A DNA stretch of 64,000 bases from Delftia tsuruhatensis. GTDB lineage: Bacteria > Pseudomonadota > Gammaproteobacteria > Burkholderiales > Burkholderiaceae_C. The notes under the pieces were generated by a model. The model did no database searches, was not told the DNA's origin, and saw only the letters and a program-made list of their open reading frames with translations. The translations under genes were made by a program, and so were the position numbers. Where the stretch lies: positions 4,010,501 to 4,074,500 of the forward strand of contig NZ_LR813084.1 of NCBI RefSeq assembly GCF_903815225.1, written 5' to 3'. Position 1 is the stretch's first letter, and each line of letters begins with the position of its first letter. Shown here piece by piece: positions 49,662-58,839 of the stretch.

Positions 49662-51442
49662 GCCAGCACCTGCGTGGGAACGCGTACCGGCATGCTCAGC
49701 AGGATCTGCGCCATGCCCTTGCCCAGCGCATCGTTGCGCAGCGACGCCATGCCGCCACCATCGAGCGCCGATTCGCAGACGAAGTTCAGCGCCTCGAAGC
49801 CGGGCAGCTCATAGCGCGTCACCGGCCCCTGCACCAGATGGGCCAGCCACTGCGCCACGCGCCGGGGCGTCACCTCCCTGCGCAGCACGGGCAGGTACTG
49901 CGGGCGGCGGGCGATCAGGCCGATGTTGGAGATGTCGCCCTTGTCGCCGCTGCGGCCATAGGCCAGACGGATCAGAGGGACCTCGACCGTGTCCGCGCCG
50001 GGCTGCGCGGGCGGCGGGTCCGTGGCCGCGGCGCTGTCCATGGCAGGGGCCGGCGCCTCCCCGCCCAGCGGAATCTCCACCCGGCTGCGCACGCCCTCCA
50101 TGACCACGCTGGGTGCCAGGGCCGACTTGTCGAGCAGGAAGGCGTACTGGCGGATCGACGGCGAAGGACTGGGACGCCCGCCCACGCCCGTGGTGCCGGG
50201 CGACCAGCTGGTGCCGGCCGCGGCCAGCTCGCGGGCGAACAGCTCCAGTGCCGCCTTGTCCGGGTGCGTCACGGCCAACCACAGCACGGCCTCGCGCACC
50301 TGCCCTGTCGCGGCGTGCGGGCCGAAGCAGCTCTCGGCCCCCAGCACTTCGATGTGCGTGCGGCTGTAATCGCCCAGGCCCTGCTGCGCCAGCAGCGCGC
50401 GGGTGCGCGCCACGATGGCCTCGCCCGTGCGCCGGGCCTTGGCGGCGGCGTCCATGCCGATCAAGGTGATCTGGGCATTGCAGCGGTAGCCCTCGGCAAA
50501 GGTGGCGCTGACCTTGTAGCTGCCGCCCGGCCTGCGCCCGCGCGCGCCGCTGACCTCCACCCGGTCCGGCCCCAGCTGGCGCAGCGTCACCTGCGTGAAG
50601 TCGCAGGTGACGTCCGGCAGCAGGTAGGCGGCGGGGTCGCCGATCTCGTAGAGCACCTGCTCGCCCACCGTGGCGGTGTTCACCAGGCCGCCCGTGCCCT
50701 CGGGCTTGCCGACGACGAAGCGGCCATCGGCATGGCACTCCACCACGGGATAGCCGATCTGCGCCCAGTCCGGCACGCGGTCCCAGTCGGTGTGCAGGCC
50801 GCCCGTGGCCTGGCAGCCGCACTCGATGATGTGGCCTGCCAGGCTGCCCTGTGCCAGCCGGTCGTAGTCATCGGCGCGCCAGCCGAACGCGTGCATCAGC
50901 ACGCCCAAGGTGACGGCGCTGTCCACGCAACGGCCCGTGATGACGATCTGCGCGCCCTGGTCCAGGGCCTGGCGGATGGGCAGCGCGCCCAGGTAGGCAT
51001 TGGCGCTGAGCACCTGGGCCGGCAGCTCGCGGCCCTTCTGCATGTCGCGCACGCCGGCCTCGCGCAGCGCGGGCAGCAGCGGCATCACGTCGTCACCCTC
51101 GACCACGGCGATCCGGATGTCCACGCCCTGCTCGGCCGCCAGCGCCGCGATGGCGTCGGCGCAGCCCTGCGGGTTGATGCCGCCGGCATTGCTCACCACG
51201 CGGATGCCCTGGACGGCGATCTCGCGCAGCAACTCCTTCATCGTGACGCCGACGAAGTCGGTGGCATATCCCGCCTCGGGCTTGCGCAGCCGGGCGGCGG
51301 CCAGGATGGACATGGTCAGCTCGGCCAGGTAGTCGAACACCAGGTAGTCCACTTGTCCCTGGCGCACCAGCTGGGGCGCGCCCACGCTGCTGTCGCCCCA
51401 GAAGCCCGAGGCCCCACCGATGCGTATGGTTTTCTCCGTCAT
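49658..51442 (-). CDS. AtuA-family protein (acyclic terpene utilisation type, DUF1446)
   Basis: A 594-residue cytoplasmic protein. The long N-terminal domain (IRIGGASGFWGDSSVGAPQLV, DYLVFDYLAELTMSI, VSNAGGINPQGCADAI, ITGRCVDSAVTLGVL) is the AtuA domain. The C-terminal ~120 residues (LIRLAYGRSGDKGDISNIGLIARR...) match the second domain, often a separate protein, so this is the fused form. AtuA is needed for citronellol/geranyl-CoA degradation in Pseudomonas, but the biochemical role is unclear and many homologues serve other acids. Start at 51442 from GGGAG eight bases upstream. Confidence 0.88.
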   Translation of the reverse strand: MTEKTIRIGGASGFWGDSSVGAPQLVRQGQVDYLVFDYLAELTMSILAAARLRKPEAGYATDFVGVTMKELLREIAVQGIRVVSNAGGINPQGCADAIAALAAEQGVDIRIAVVEGDDVMPLLPALREAGVRDMQKGRELPAQVLSANAYLGALPIRQALDQGAQIVITGRCVDSAVTLGVLMHAFGWRADDYDRLAQGSLAGHIIECGCQATGGLHTDWDRVPDWAQIGYPVVECHADGRFVVGKPEGTGGLVNTATVGEQVLYEIGDPAAYLLPDVTCDFTQVTLRQLGPDRVEVSGARGRRPGGSYKVSATFAEGYRCNAQITLIGMDAAAKARRTGEAIVARTRALLAQQGLGDYSRTHIEVLGAESCFGPHAATGQVREAVLWLAVTHPDKAALELFARELAAAGTSWSPGTTGVGGRPSPSPSIRQYAFLLDKSALAPSVVMEGVRSRVEIPLGGEAPAPAMDSAAATDPPPAQPGADTVEVPLIRLAYGRSGDKGDISNIGLIARRPQYLPVLRREVTPRRVAQWLAHLVQGPVTRYELPGFEALNFVCESALDGGGMASLRNDALGKGMAQILLSMPVRVPTQVLA

Positions 51443-51458
51443 GGGCAACTCCCGGGGT

Positions 51459-52244
51459 TCAACGGCCGGTCCAGCGCGGCTGGCGCTTTTCGCGGAAGGC
51501 CTGCTGGCCTTCCGCGGCATCTTCGGTGAGGGCGAACAGCGCGATCTGGCTTTCGGTGAAGGCCATGGACTGCTCGAAGGACATGGAGTCGATCTGCGCC
51601 ATCAGGTACAGGCCCCGGCGCACGGCCGCGGGCGATTTGTCCAGCACGCGGTCCAGCAGGGCCTGCACGCCCGCGTCCAGGTCCTCGTCCACATGGTTGA
51701 GCAGGCCGCAGGCCAGGGCCTGGCGGGCATCGATGGGCTCGCCGGTGATGCACAGCTCGGTCAGCATGCGCCGCCCCACCAGGTCCTGCAGCACGCTGAG
51801 CACCTGGGCCGGAAAGAGACCCACCTTGACCTCGGGCAGGCCGAAGCGTGCATGCGGCGCGGCCACCGCCATGTCGCACAGGGCCAGCAGCCCCATGCCA
51901 CCGGCCATGCAGGCGCCATTGACGCGTGCGATCTTGGGCACATGCGTGGCCCGCGCCAGACGCAGCAGATTGGCCAGCCCCTGGGTGGGCTCGGAATAGT
52001 CGAACTGGAAGGACTGGCCGCTCTGTAGGTCGGCCCCCGCGCAAAAGGCCTTGTCGCCTGCGCCGGTCAGCACGATGGCGCGCACCGAGCGGTCGCGCCC
52101 GGCCCGGGCCAGCGCCTCGCTCAGCCCCTGCAGCACACCGGGGCTGATGGCATTGCGGCGCTCCTCGCGGCAGATGGTGAGCCAGAGCACACCCTCGTGC
52201 TGGCGAACGGAAAGCTCAGGGGGGACTGAATCGGTCAGGCTCAT
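51459..52244 (-). CDS. Enoyl-CoA hydratase/isomerase family protein
   Basis: A 261-residue crotonase-fold enzyme. Visible motifs: CREERRNAISPGV, GAGDKAFCAGADLQS and VNGACMAGGMGLLALCDMAVAAPHARFGLPEVKVGLFP, which retains a glutamate at the catalytic position (LPEVKVG). It precedes the AtuA-like gene by 16 bases and so is the first gene of the hydratase-AtuA-GntR operon. A role as an isohexenyl-glutaconyl-CoA hydratase (AtuE) is possible by context only. Confidence 0.88.
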   Translation of the reverse strand: MSLTDSVPPELSVRQHEGVLWLTICREERRNAISPGVLQGLSEALARAGRDRSVRAIVLTGAGDKAFCAGADLQSGQSFQFDYSEPTQGLANLLRLARATHVPKIARVNGACMAGGMGLLALCDMAVAAPHARFGLPEVKVGLFPAQVLSVLQDLVGRRMLTELCITGEPIDARQALACGLLNHVDEDLDAGVQALLDRVLDKSPAAVRRGLYLMAQIDSMSFEQSMAFTESQIALFALTEDAAEGQQAFREKRQPRWTGR

Positions 52245-52420
52245 GCCAGAGGCTCCTTGTCCGTGCGGTTCGAGAGCCAGGGCAATGCGGCATGCGAACG
52301 CCGCACTGCAAATAGCCCCATAAATAGAACTATTTGAATATCGCTGCTCTGCCCCTGCAGCCCTGCTAGGTCAATCCCTCATTGACCGCGCAGGCCAAGG
52401 CAAACCGTCCACGAAAAACG

Positions 52421-52669
52421 CCCCCACGCTCCCCCTGCTGCGCAAGGTCCGCTGCCCCCGAAGGGGCCGCTTTTTGCCTTGGGGCGGCCCGGCGACAAAT
52501 GACCCCCACGCTCTCCTTGCTTGCGCAAGGTCCGTTGCCCCCCGAGGGGGCCGCTTTTTGCCTTGGGGCGGCCCGGCGACAAAATGACCCCCACGCTCCC
52601 CTTGCTTGCGCAAGGTCCGCTGCCCCCCGAGGGGGCCGCTTTTTGCCTTGGGGCGGCCCGGCGACAAAA
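52421..52669. repeat. Three tandem GC-rich ~82-85 bp repeats
   Basis: Units begin with CCCCCACGCT at 52421, 52503 and 52588 and are nearly identical. Each holds a GCAAGG core after TTGCTTGCG, a G/C hairpin (GCCCCC..GGGGGC) followed by GCTTTTTGCC and a GGCGGCCCGGCGACAAA tail. Each unit therefore resembles a weak terminator. The block fills the gap between the enoyl-CoA hydratase promoter region and lgt. Open frames across it are repeat artefacts. Confidence 0.9.
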
Positions 52670-52690
52670 AAGCGGGCCCGAGGCCCGCTT
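52666..52690 (-). terminator. Terminator after lgt
   Basis: Arms AAGCGGGCC (52670-52678) and GGCCCGCTT (52682-52690) around CGA; the minus strand continues with a run of T. It follows the lgt stop after 27 bases. Confidence 0.85.
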
Positions 52691-52717
52691 CGCTGTCGTC
52701 GAGCATGCCGCGCCGGC

Positions 52718-53545
52718 TCAGGCGGGCCCACCCGGGTAGGCCGGCCGCTTCGCCGCCCACAGCCACATGGCGATGCCGCCGATCACCATGGGCACGCACA
52801 GCCACTGGCCCATGCTCATGCCCAGGGACAGCAGGCCCAGGAAATCATCGGGCTCGCGGAAGTACTCGGCGATGAAGCGCAGCGCGCCATAGCCGATCAG
52901 GAAGACGGCCGCCACCTGGCCCGGCTTGTGCTCCTTGCGCGCATACAGCCACAGCAGCACGAACAGCAACAGGCCTTCGAGCAGGAACTGGTAGACCTGG
53001 GACGGGTGGCGCGGCAGCATGGAGCCGCTTTGCGGGAACACCATGGCCCAGGGCAGCTCGGGGTTGGCGAAACGGCCCCACAGCTCGCCATTGATGAAGT
53101 TGCCGACGCGCCCGGCCGCCAGCCCCGTGGGCACGCAGGGTGCGACGAAGTCGGCCACTTCCAGCCAGGAGCGGGCACGCGAGCGCGCGAACCAGACCAT
53201 GGAGGCGATCACGCCGACCAGGCCGCCGTGAAAGCTCATGCCGCCTTGCCAGACATAGAAGATCTCCAGCAGATGGCCCAGGTAGTAGCCCGGCTTGTAG
53301 AACAGGCAGTAGCCCAGCCGCCCGCCGACGACCACGCCGAGCACGCCGAGGAAGAGGATGTCCTCCACGTCCTTGCGGCTCCAGGCCCGGTCGCCCTGCA
53401 TGCGCACGAAGGGCGGGTGGCGCAGCCGCCGCGTGCCCAGCCACAGGAACAGGCCGAAGGCGGCCAGATAGGTCAGGCCGTACCAGTGCACGGCGAGGGG
53501 CCCTATCTGCAGGGCCACGGGATCGATCTGCGGGTACATCAGCAT
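52718..53545 (-). CDS. lgt: Prolipoprotein diacylglyceryl transferase Lgt
   Basis: A 275-residue inner-membrane enzyme that moves a diacylglyceryl group from phosphatidylglycerol to the lipobox cysteine of prolipoproteins. About seven helices are visible. Signature motifs: [24 protein letters not shown] (catalytic His region) and [14 protein letters not shown]. The start at 53545 begins [15 protein letters not shown]; two more ATGs 9 bases upstream and 6 bases downstream are alternatives. It stands alone between repeats and the phosphatase pair. Confidence 0.95.
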   Translation of the reverse strand: MLMYPQIDPVALQIGPLAVHWYGLTYLAAFGLFLWLGTRRLRHPPFVRMQGDRAWSRKDVEDILFLGVLGVVVGGRLGYCLFYKPGYYLGHLLEIFYVWQGGMSFHGGLVGVIASMVWFARSRARSWLEVADFVAPCVPTGLAAGRVGNFINGELWGRFANPELPWAMVFPQSGSMLPRHPSQVYQFLLEGLLLFVLLWLYARKEHKPGQVAAVFLIGYGALRFIAEYFREPDDFLGLLSLGMSMGQWLCVPMVIGGIAMWLWAAKRPAYPGGPA

Positions 53546-53756
53546 GGTCGGCATTGTGCCGCAGCGCAGCACGGCCGGCGCCTGTCAGGGCTTCGGCCCG
53601 CGGTCGACGCCAGGCCAGGGCCGGCTCGCCGTTTCGGTGAGCACCGCTCACCAATTCCCGCCAGAACATTTCGCAGCAATGCGCGGACCGGCTTGCTAGC
53701 ATCTGCCTTTCGCGGGCATGGCCCATCCAGCATCACCGCCAAGAAGGCACCGCTCC

Positions 53757-54353
53757 ATGCATCCCCCTTCCTCCCCCACTCTCCACCGGCCCGTTGAGCT
53801 GACGGTGGTGCGCCATGGCGAAACCGAATGGAGCCGCCAGGGCCGCCACGCGGGACTGACGGACCTGGCACTGACCGAGGCCGGCCGTGCCGGCGCCCGC
53901 GCACTGGGGACCAGGCTCGCGGCCCACGGCCCGTACGAGCGCGTCGTGTCCAGCCCCCTGCAACGCGCCCGCCAGACGGCCGAACTTCTGGCGCTGGGCC
54001 CCGTCGGGACGGATGGGCGGCTGGTCGAGCGCGACTACGGCGACTATGAAGGACTGACCACGGCCGAGATCCGCGCCCGTGTACCGGGCTGGCATGTCTG
54101 GACCGATCCCGTGCCCCATGGCGAAGCGCTGGATACCATGGCACTGCGGGTCGATGGTTTTCTCCAGGAGCTGCTGCAGTCGCCGCAGCACCGTGTGCTG
54201 GTGGTTGCCCATGCGCATCTGATCCGGCTGATGGCCGCGCGATGGCTGGGCCTGGAGCCTCGGCAGGCAGCCCTGTTCAGGCTGGACACGCTGGGCGTGG
54301 CGCGCCTGGGCTGGGAGCGCGAGCGCCCCGTGCTGCTGGGCTGGAACGCGTGA
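53757..54353 (+). CDS. Histidine phosphatase superfamily protein
   Basis: A 198-residue phosphoglycerate-mutase-like phosphatase. The phosphohistidine motif is VVRHGETEWSRQGRHAG, a second Arg lies in VSSPLQRARQTAELL, and the second catalytic His is in VLVVAHAHLIRLMA. The first-domain acid VERDYGDYEGLT is typical of broad-specificity phosphatases such as GpmB/CobC-type. The start at 53757 begins MHPPSSPTL. The HAD gene follows with a TGATG overlap. The substrate is unknown; α-ribazole phosphatase is possible by family but there is no B12 context here. Confidence 0.85.
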   Translation: MHPPSSPTLHRPVELTVVRHGETEWSRQGRHAGLTDLALTEAGRAGARALGTRLAAHGPYERVVSSPLQRARQTAELLALGPVGTDGRLVERDYGDYEGLTTAEIRARVPGWHVWTDPVPHGEALDTMALRVDGFLQELLQSPQHRVLVVAHAHLIRLMAARWLGLEPRQAALFRLDTLGVARLGWERERPVLLGWNA

Positions 54354-55048
54354 TGGCCACGCCGGCGCTGCTGTGGGATTTCGATGGCACGCTGGTCGAC
54401 ACCGGCGCCCTGTGGCGGCAAAGCGAATACGACTTTCTCGCGGCGCGCGGCCTGCCCTGGAACGACGCGGCCAGCGAACGGCTGCTGGGCGGCAACCTGG
54501 AGCTGGCCGCCGAGGTGATGGCCGAGGTGACCGGTGCACGCTTCACGGTCGAGGAACTGCGCCAGGGCATGGGCGAAGCCGTGCGTGCCGCGCTCTCGCG
54601 CCAGGTGCCCTGGATGCCCGGCGTGCCCCGACTGCTGCGGGCGCAGGGCCTGCACGGCCTGCGCTGCGCGCTGGTCACCTCGTCCTATGCATCCATCGTG
54701 CGCACGGCCCTGGATCCCCTGCCCCATTGCCCCTTCCAGGCCATGGTCACGCGCGAAGACGTCTCGCTGCCCAAGCCGGCCCCGCAACCCTATCTGCTGG
54801 CCCTGGAGCGCCTGGGCGTGCCTGCCGCCCACGCCCTGGCCATCGAGGATTCGCCCTCCGGCGTGGCGTCGGCACGCGCGGCCGGATGCCATGTGCTGGC
54901 CGTGGGCCCGCAGCTGCAGGCCCTGGCCCGGCGCCACGTGGGCGACAGGCGGCTGGCACAGGTCGACAGCCTGGCGCACATGGGCCTCGACGATCTGCTG
55001 GCGCTTTTTCCCGGCCTGCCGCGCCTGCCGCCCCGACCCGCCGGCTGA
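54353..55048 (+). CDS. HAD-superfamily phosphatase (Gph/beta-phosphoglucomutase-like)
   Basis: A 231-residue HAD subfamily IA hydrolase. Motif I is LLWDFDGTLVDTG (nucleophile Asp), motif II the Ser/Thr in ALVTSSYAS, motif III the Lys in VSLPKPAPQPY, and motif IV the acidic pair in ALAIEDSPSGV. All catalytic residues are present. Its ATG overlaps the preceding stop by one base (TGATG), so it is coupled with the histidine phosphatase. Substrate unknown. Confidence 0.88.
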   Translation: MATPALLWDFDGTLVDTGALWRQSEYDFLAARGLPWNDAASERLLGGNLELAAEVMAEVTGARFTVEELRQGMGEAVRAALSRQVPWMPGVPRLLRAQGLHGLRCALVTSSYASIVRTALDPLPHCPFQAMVTREDVSLPKPAPQPYLLALERLGVPAAHALAIEDSPSGVASARAAGCHVLAVGPQLQALARRHVGDRRLAQVDSLAHMGLDDLLALFPGLPRLPPRPAG

Positions 55049-55073
55049 CCCACGGGCCGGTGTGGCAGGCCGG

Positions 55074-55532
55074 TCAATCGCCTCGGGGCGCCGAAGACAG
55101 CTTGTCCAGCGCAGCGAACAGATGGCGTCTTTCGGCCGGCGTCAGCAACTGCTCCATCTCCTGCTCCAGCCGCGACACTTCGCTGCCGGCCAGGTCTTGC
55201 AGCGCACGGCCCTCTTCGGTGAGATGCAACTGCTGCAGTCGCCGGTCACGCGGATCGGGCTGGCGCAGGATCAGGCCGCGCTGCACCAGGCGTTCGACCA
55301 CCGGCACCAGGTTGGAGGGAGAGATGTCCAGCGCCTCGCCCAGCTGGCGCAGGTAGATGCCCGGGTTGCTGTCCAGCAGCACGAGGATGGAGAACTCGCT
55401 GGGCTTGAGATCGAAGCCGGCCACGCGCCGCGCGAACAGCTTGTGGATGTGGATCTCGGTGCGCGTGAGCCGGTAGCCGAGGTAGCGCAGCAGGCGCGAC
55501 TGATCGATCGCGGATTCGGGGATGCTGTCCAT
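55074..55532 (-). CDS. MarR-family regulator of the hydroxycinnamate locus
   Basis: A 152-residue MarR-type winged-helix protein (LKPSEFSILVLLDSNPGIYLRQLGEALDISPSNLVPVVERLVQRGLILRQPDPRDRRLQQLHLTEEGRAL). Regulators of ferulate/p-coumarate genes (FerC, HcaR, CouR) are of this family and sense the CoA thioester. It lies at the end of the locus on the same strand. A near-perfect 27-bp dyad upstream of the hydratase/lyase gene (62074-62100) is its probable operator. Start chosen at 55532. Confidence 0.85.
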   Translation of the reverse strand: MDSIPESAIDQSRLLRYLGYRLTRTEIHIHKLFARRVAGFDLKPSEFSILVLLDSNPGIYLRQLGEALDISPSNLVPVVERLVQRGLILRQPDPRDRRLQQLHLTEEGRALQDLAGSEVSRLEQEMEQLLTPAERRHLFAALDKLSSAPRGD

Positions 55533-55609
55533 ACGCACAGGCCTGGCTGGAGAGGAAAGGAAGCTGGGTTGCGGGAGCCGCGCCGGCGCCATGCCGGTGC
55601 GGCGTCCGA

Positions 55610-57391
55610 TCATAAGGCGAGCACGGGCGGCGCGGCCTCGGCCGCGGCCTCCACGCGGCGCTGCCAATGCTCCGCATCGAGCAATCCGTGGCTGAAGAAA
55701 TAGCGTGCGCTCACGGTCTTGGATTCGCGCAGCGCCGCATCCTCCAGCCCCTGGCTCACGCGTGCCGCGCGCGCCCAGGCAAAGGCCATGCACAGCGTGC
55801 CGACCAGGCGCAGATAGTCCTCGGCGCAGCGCGCCAGCAGCGGCCCGTCTCCGGGGGCGCGGGCGCACAGGTCCCGGGTCAGTGCATCGAGGTGGCCGCT
55901 CCAGCCGCGCAGCGCATCGGCGAAGCCGGGCTCCAGGCGCGCCGCCTCGCAGGCATCGGCCTCCTGTCGCAGCGCCTGCAGCAAGGGCGCCAGCGCCGCC
56001 CCGTCGCTGGCGGCCACCTTGCGCTGGAGCAGGTCCAGCGCCTGGATCTGGTTCGTTCCCTCGTAGACCATGGCGATGCGCGCGTCGCGCAGCGTCTGCT
56101 CGATGCGGTACTCATGCACATAGCCGTAGCCGCCGAAGACCTGCAACGCGTCGCTGGCCAACGCGAAGCCCCGCTCGGTGAAGAAGGACTTGACCACGGG
56201 CGTGAGCAGCGAGGCCAGCGCATGCGCCTGGGCGCGCTCGGCCGCCTCGGGGGCGTGCTCGGACAGGTCGAGCTGGTGGGCCACCCAGCCTGCGATGGCG
56301 CGCATGCCTTCGGTCCACACGCGCAGGTCGGCCAGCATGCGCTGCACGGCCGGCTGCAGGGCGATGGGATCGGCCGGCCCGCTGGCGCCGGCAGGCCGGG
56401 GCTGGGCCCGCATCTGCCGGCGCTCGGCGGCATAGGCGCGTGCCAGTTGCCAGGCCATCTCGGCATGGCCCAGCCCCTGAAGGCCCACGTGCAGCCGCGC
56501 CGAATTCATCATCACGAACATGGCCGTCAGGCCCTGGTGAGGCTGGCCCACCAGCCAGGCCTGCGCATCCTCGAAGCGCATGGCGCAGGTGGCGCTGGCC
56601 TTGATGCCCATCTTCCTTTCGATGCCGTCGCAGTGGATGCCGTTGGGCGCGAAGCCGCCGCCCTCCCGCGGGATGCCGCGCGGCGCCAGGAACAGCGACA
56701 GGCCGCGCGTGCCGGGCGGCGCATCGGGCAGGCGCGCCAGCACCAGGTGCACGATGTTCTCGCTCATGTCCTGGTCGCCGCCCGAGATGAAGATCTTGCT
56801 GCCGTCGATGCGGTAGCTGCCATCGCCCGCAGGCCGCGCCTGGGTGCGCAGCAGGCCCAGGTCCGAGCCGGCCTGGGGTTCGGTCAGGCACATGGTGGCC
56901 AGCCAGCGGCCGCTGACGATGTGCGGCAGATAGGTCTGCTTGAGATGCGCATCCCCGTGCGCATGCAGGCAGGCATAGGCGCCGTGCAGGATGCCCGGGT
57001 ACATGGTCCAGCCGTGATTGGCCGAAGCCAGCATCTCGTGCAGCGCGGCGTCCAGCAACTGGGGCAGGCCCTGGCCGCCGGCCTCAGGCGCGCAGGCCAG
57101 CGCGGGCCAGCCGGCCTCGACGAAGGCAGCATAGGCGGCCGCAAAGCCGTCGGGCGTGCGCACGCGGCCGTGCTCCAGCCGGCAGCCCTGCAGGTCGGCC
57201 GGGCCGTTGAGCGGCGCCAGGACGTCGGCACAGAAGCGACCGGCCGCCTCGACGACCATGTCTGCCGTCTCCTGGTCCATGTCCGCGTGGGCCGGCATGC
57301 GCTGCCAGTCGGCCCCGGCGCCAAGCCAGTGCTGCTGCACGAAGCGGATGTCGTCCAGCGGGGGCTGGTAATGGGATGCCTGCGCACTCAT
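55610..57391 (-). CDS. Acyl-CoA dehydrogenase (large, ~590-residue type)
   Basis: A 593-residue FAD-dependent dehydrogenase with an extended C-terminal domain. FAD/substrate contacts are visible in MCLTEPQAGSDLGLLRT, IDGSKIFISGGDQDM, QVFGGYGYVHEYRIEQTLRDARI and the catalytic YEGTNQIQALDLL (Glu of YEGTN). Similar enzymes (HcaD-type) oxidise the saturated side chain of dihydrocinnamoyl-CoA before cleavage. Its start overlaps the MFS stop as ATGA (57388-57391), which links transport and oxidation. Confidence 0.88.
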   Translation of the reverse strand: MSAQASHYQPPLDDIRFVQQHWLGAGADWQRMPAHADMDQETADMVVEAAGRFCADVLAPLNGPADLQGCRLEHGRVRTPDGFAAAYAAFVEAGWPALACAPEAGGQGLPQLLDAALHEMLASANHGWTMYPGILHGAYACLHAHGDAHLKQTYLPHIVSGRWLATMCLTEPQAGSDLGLLRTQARPAGDGSYRIDGSKIFISGGDQDMSENIVHLVLARLPDAPPGTRGLSLFLAPRGIPREGGGFAPNGIHCDGIERKMGIKASATCAMRFEDAQAWLVGQPHQGLTAMFVMMNSARLHVGLQGLGHAEMAWQLARAYAAERRQMRAQPRPAGASGPADPIALQPAVQRMLADLRVWTEGMRAIAGWVAHQLDLSEHAPEAAERAQAHALASLLTPVVKSFFTERGFALASDALQVFGGYGYVHEYRIEQTLRDARIAMVYEGTNQIQALDLLQRKVAASDGAALAPLLQALRQEADACEAARLEPGFADALRGWSGHLDALTRDLCARAPGDGPLLARCAEDYLRLVGTLCMAFAWARAARVSQGLEDAALRESKTVSARYFFSHGLLDAEHWQRRVEAAAEAAPPVLAL

Positions 57392-58761
57392 GCCCGGCCC
57401 TCCTGCATGGCGGCGACCAGCCGCCGATAGGGACCGATGGCGCTGGCCAGGCACAGCACGGACAGCAGCGCTGCCAGTGCCGAGACCAGGCCCAGCGACA
57501 GGCCCACGAGTTTCTCGTCATGGAAGACGAAGTCCGTGAAGAAGGCCACGAGGAAGGGGCCCAGGCCCAGGCCGATCAGGTTGATCAGCAGCAGATAGAT
57601 GGACGTGACCTGGCCGCGCAGCTGGTTGGGCGTGACGGCCTGCAGTATGGGCGGCGCCAGCGCCACCGGCATGCCCAGGAAGAAGGTGGTCGCGGCCACG
57701 GCGACCAGGGCCACCGTGGGCGATGGCGCGAAGGCCAGCGCCAGGCCCGTGAGCACCAGCACGGCGGTGGCCGCCAGCGAGATCACGATCGAGCCCACGA
57801 GCTTGCCGCGCGCCGTCAGGTGGTCGGCCAGGAAGCCGCTGATCAGCATGCCGCCGATGCCGAAGCTCAGGATGATGACGCCATAGGCCGGGCCGATCTC
57901 GCCGGGCGTCCAGCCCCATTGGCGGATGAAGGTGGCCGGCAGCCATGCCGTGACGCCGAAGGTGACCATGGCCGTGATGCCGGGCGCCAGCAGCAGCGGC
58001 AGGAAGGCGCGCTTGTGGCGCAGCACAAAGGACAGATCGGGGGCCGGGCTGGCGGGCATGGCCTCTGCGGCCTTGGCGGACGCGGCCCGCAGCCCGCGGC
58101 GCAACGGCTCGCGCACGGTGTACATCAGCGCCACCAGCGGAATGCCTGGCAGGGCCACGAAGATGAAGGCCGCCTGCCAGGGCTTGAAGCTGCCCAGCAG
58201 CGGGAAGACCACCTCGCCGGCCTGGCTGGTGGCCTGGATGACCAGTCCGCCCACGATGAAGGCCGTGGCCGAGCCGATGTATACGCCCGAGGTGTAGATG
58301 CTCATGGCGCGTGCGCGGCGCTCGGGCGGGAAATAGTCGGCCAGCATGGAATAGGCGGCCGGCGACAGTGCGGCCTCGCCCACGCCCACGAACATGCGCG
58401 CCACGAACAGCGAGACAAAGCCCGTGACATAGCCACCGGCCGCCGTGGCCAGCACCCAGATCGCCATGCCGATGACGATGAGGTTGCGGCGGTTCCAGCG
58501 GTCGGCCAGGCGGCCCAGGAAGATGCCCACGAAGGTGTAGAAGATGGCGAAGGCGAAGCCGTGGACGATGCTGAACACCCAGTCCGACAGCTGCAGGTCC
58601 TTCTTGATGGGCTGCACCAGCAGGCCCAGGATCTGGCGGTCCACGAAGGACAGCGTATAGGCCAGCAGCAGGATGATGGTGACGTAGTAGGCATAGCCGA
58701 GGCCCGAGGGCTCGGCAGGGACGGACGCAGACACGCGGCCCGGCGGATAAGGCAGGCTCAT
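57388..58761 (-). CDS. MFS transporter (hydroxycinnamate/aromatic acid type)
   Basis: A 457-residue membrane protein with twelve hydrophobic helices. Start region YYVTIILLLAYTLSFVDRQILGLLVQPIKKDLQLSDWVFSIVHGFAF and GIFLGRLADRWNRRNLIVIG (the MFS loop 2-3 motif GxxxDRxxRR) place it in the group containing HcaK-like and other aromatic-acid permeases. It precedes the acyl-CoA dehydrogenase gene (ATGA overlap) and follows the CoA ligase by ~80 bases. Uptake of hydroxycinnamates is inferred from context. Confidence 0.88.
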   Translation of the reverse strand: MSLPYPPGRVSASVPAEPSGLGYAYYVTIILLLAYTLSFVDRQILGLLVQPIKKDLQLSDWVFSIVHGFAFAIFYTFVGIFLGRLADRWNRRNLIVIGMAIWVLATAAGGYVTGFVSLFVARMFVGVGEAALSPAAYSMLADYFPPERRARAMSIYTSGVYIGSATAFIVGGLVIQATSQAGEVVFPLLGSFKPWQAAFIFVALPGIPLVALMYTVREPLRRGLRAASAKAAEAMPASPAPDLSFVLRHKRAFLPLLLAPGITAMVTFGVTAWLPATFIRQWGWTPGEIGPAYGVIILSFGIGGMLISGFLADHLTARGKLVGSIVISLAATAVLVLTGLALAFAPSPTVALVAVAATTFFLGMPVALAPPILQAVTPNQLRGQVTSIYLLLINLIGLGLGPFLVAFFTDFVFHDEKLVGLSLGLVSALAALLSVLCLASAIGPYRRLVAAMQEGRA

Positions 58762-58839
58762 GGAGACCTCCGGTGGAGGAAGTGAAACGGGGAGCGGAAT
58801 GGAAAAAGGGCCGGCACGGCGCCAGCCCCGGCACGGTCA

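Noticed and set aside
52421..52669. Possible CRISPR array
   Set aside because: The units are contiguous tandem repeats without unique spacers, and there are no cas genes.
52366..52805. Open frames on both strands through the repeat block
   Set aside because: They arise from the in-phase repeat units and show the same peptide three times; no start signal or family match.
53757..54353. Alpha-ribazole phosphatase (CobC of Salmonella) to complete the B12 set
   Set aside because: The histidine phosphatase family fits, but the gene is 36 kb from the B12 operons and coupled to a HAD phosphatase, so a B12 role is not supported.
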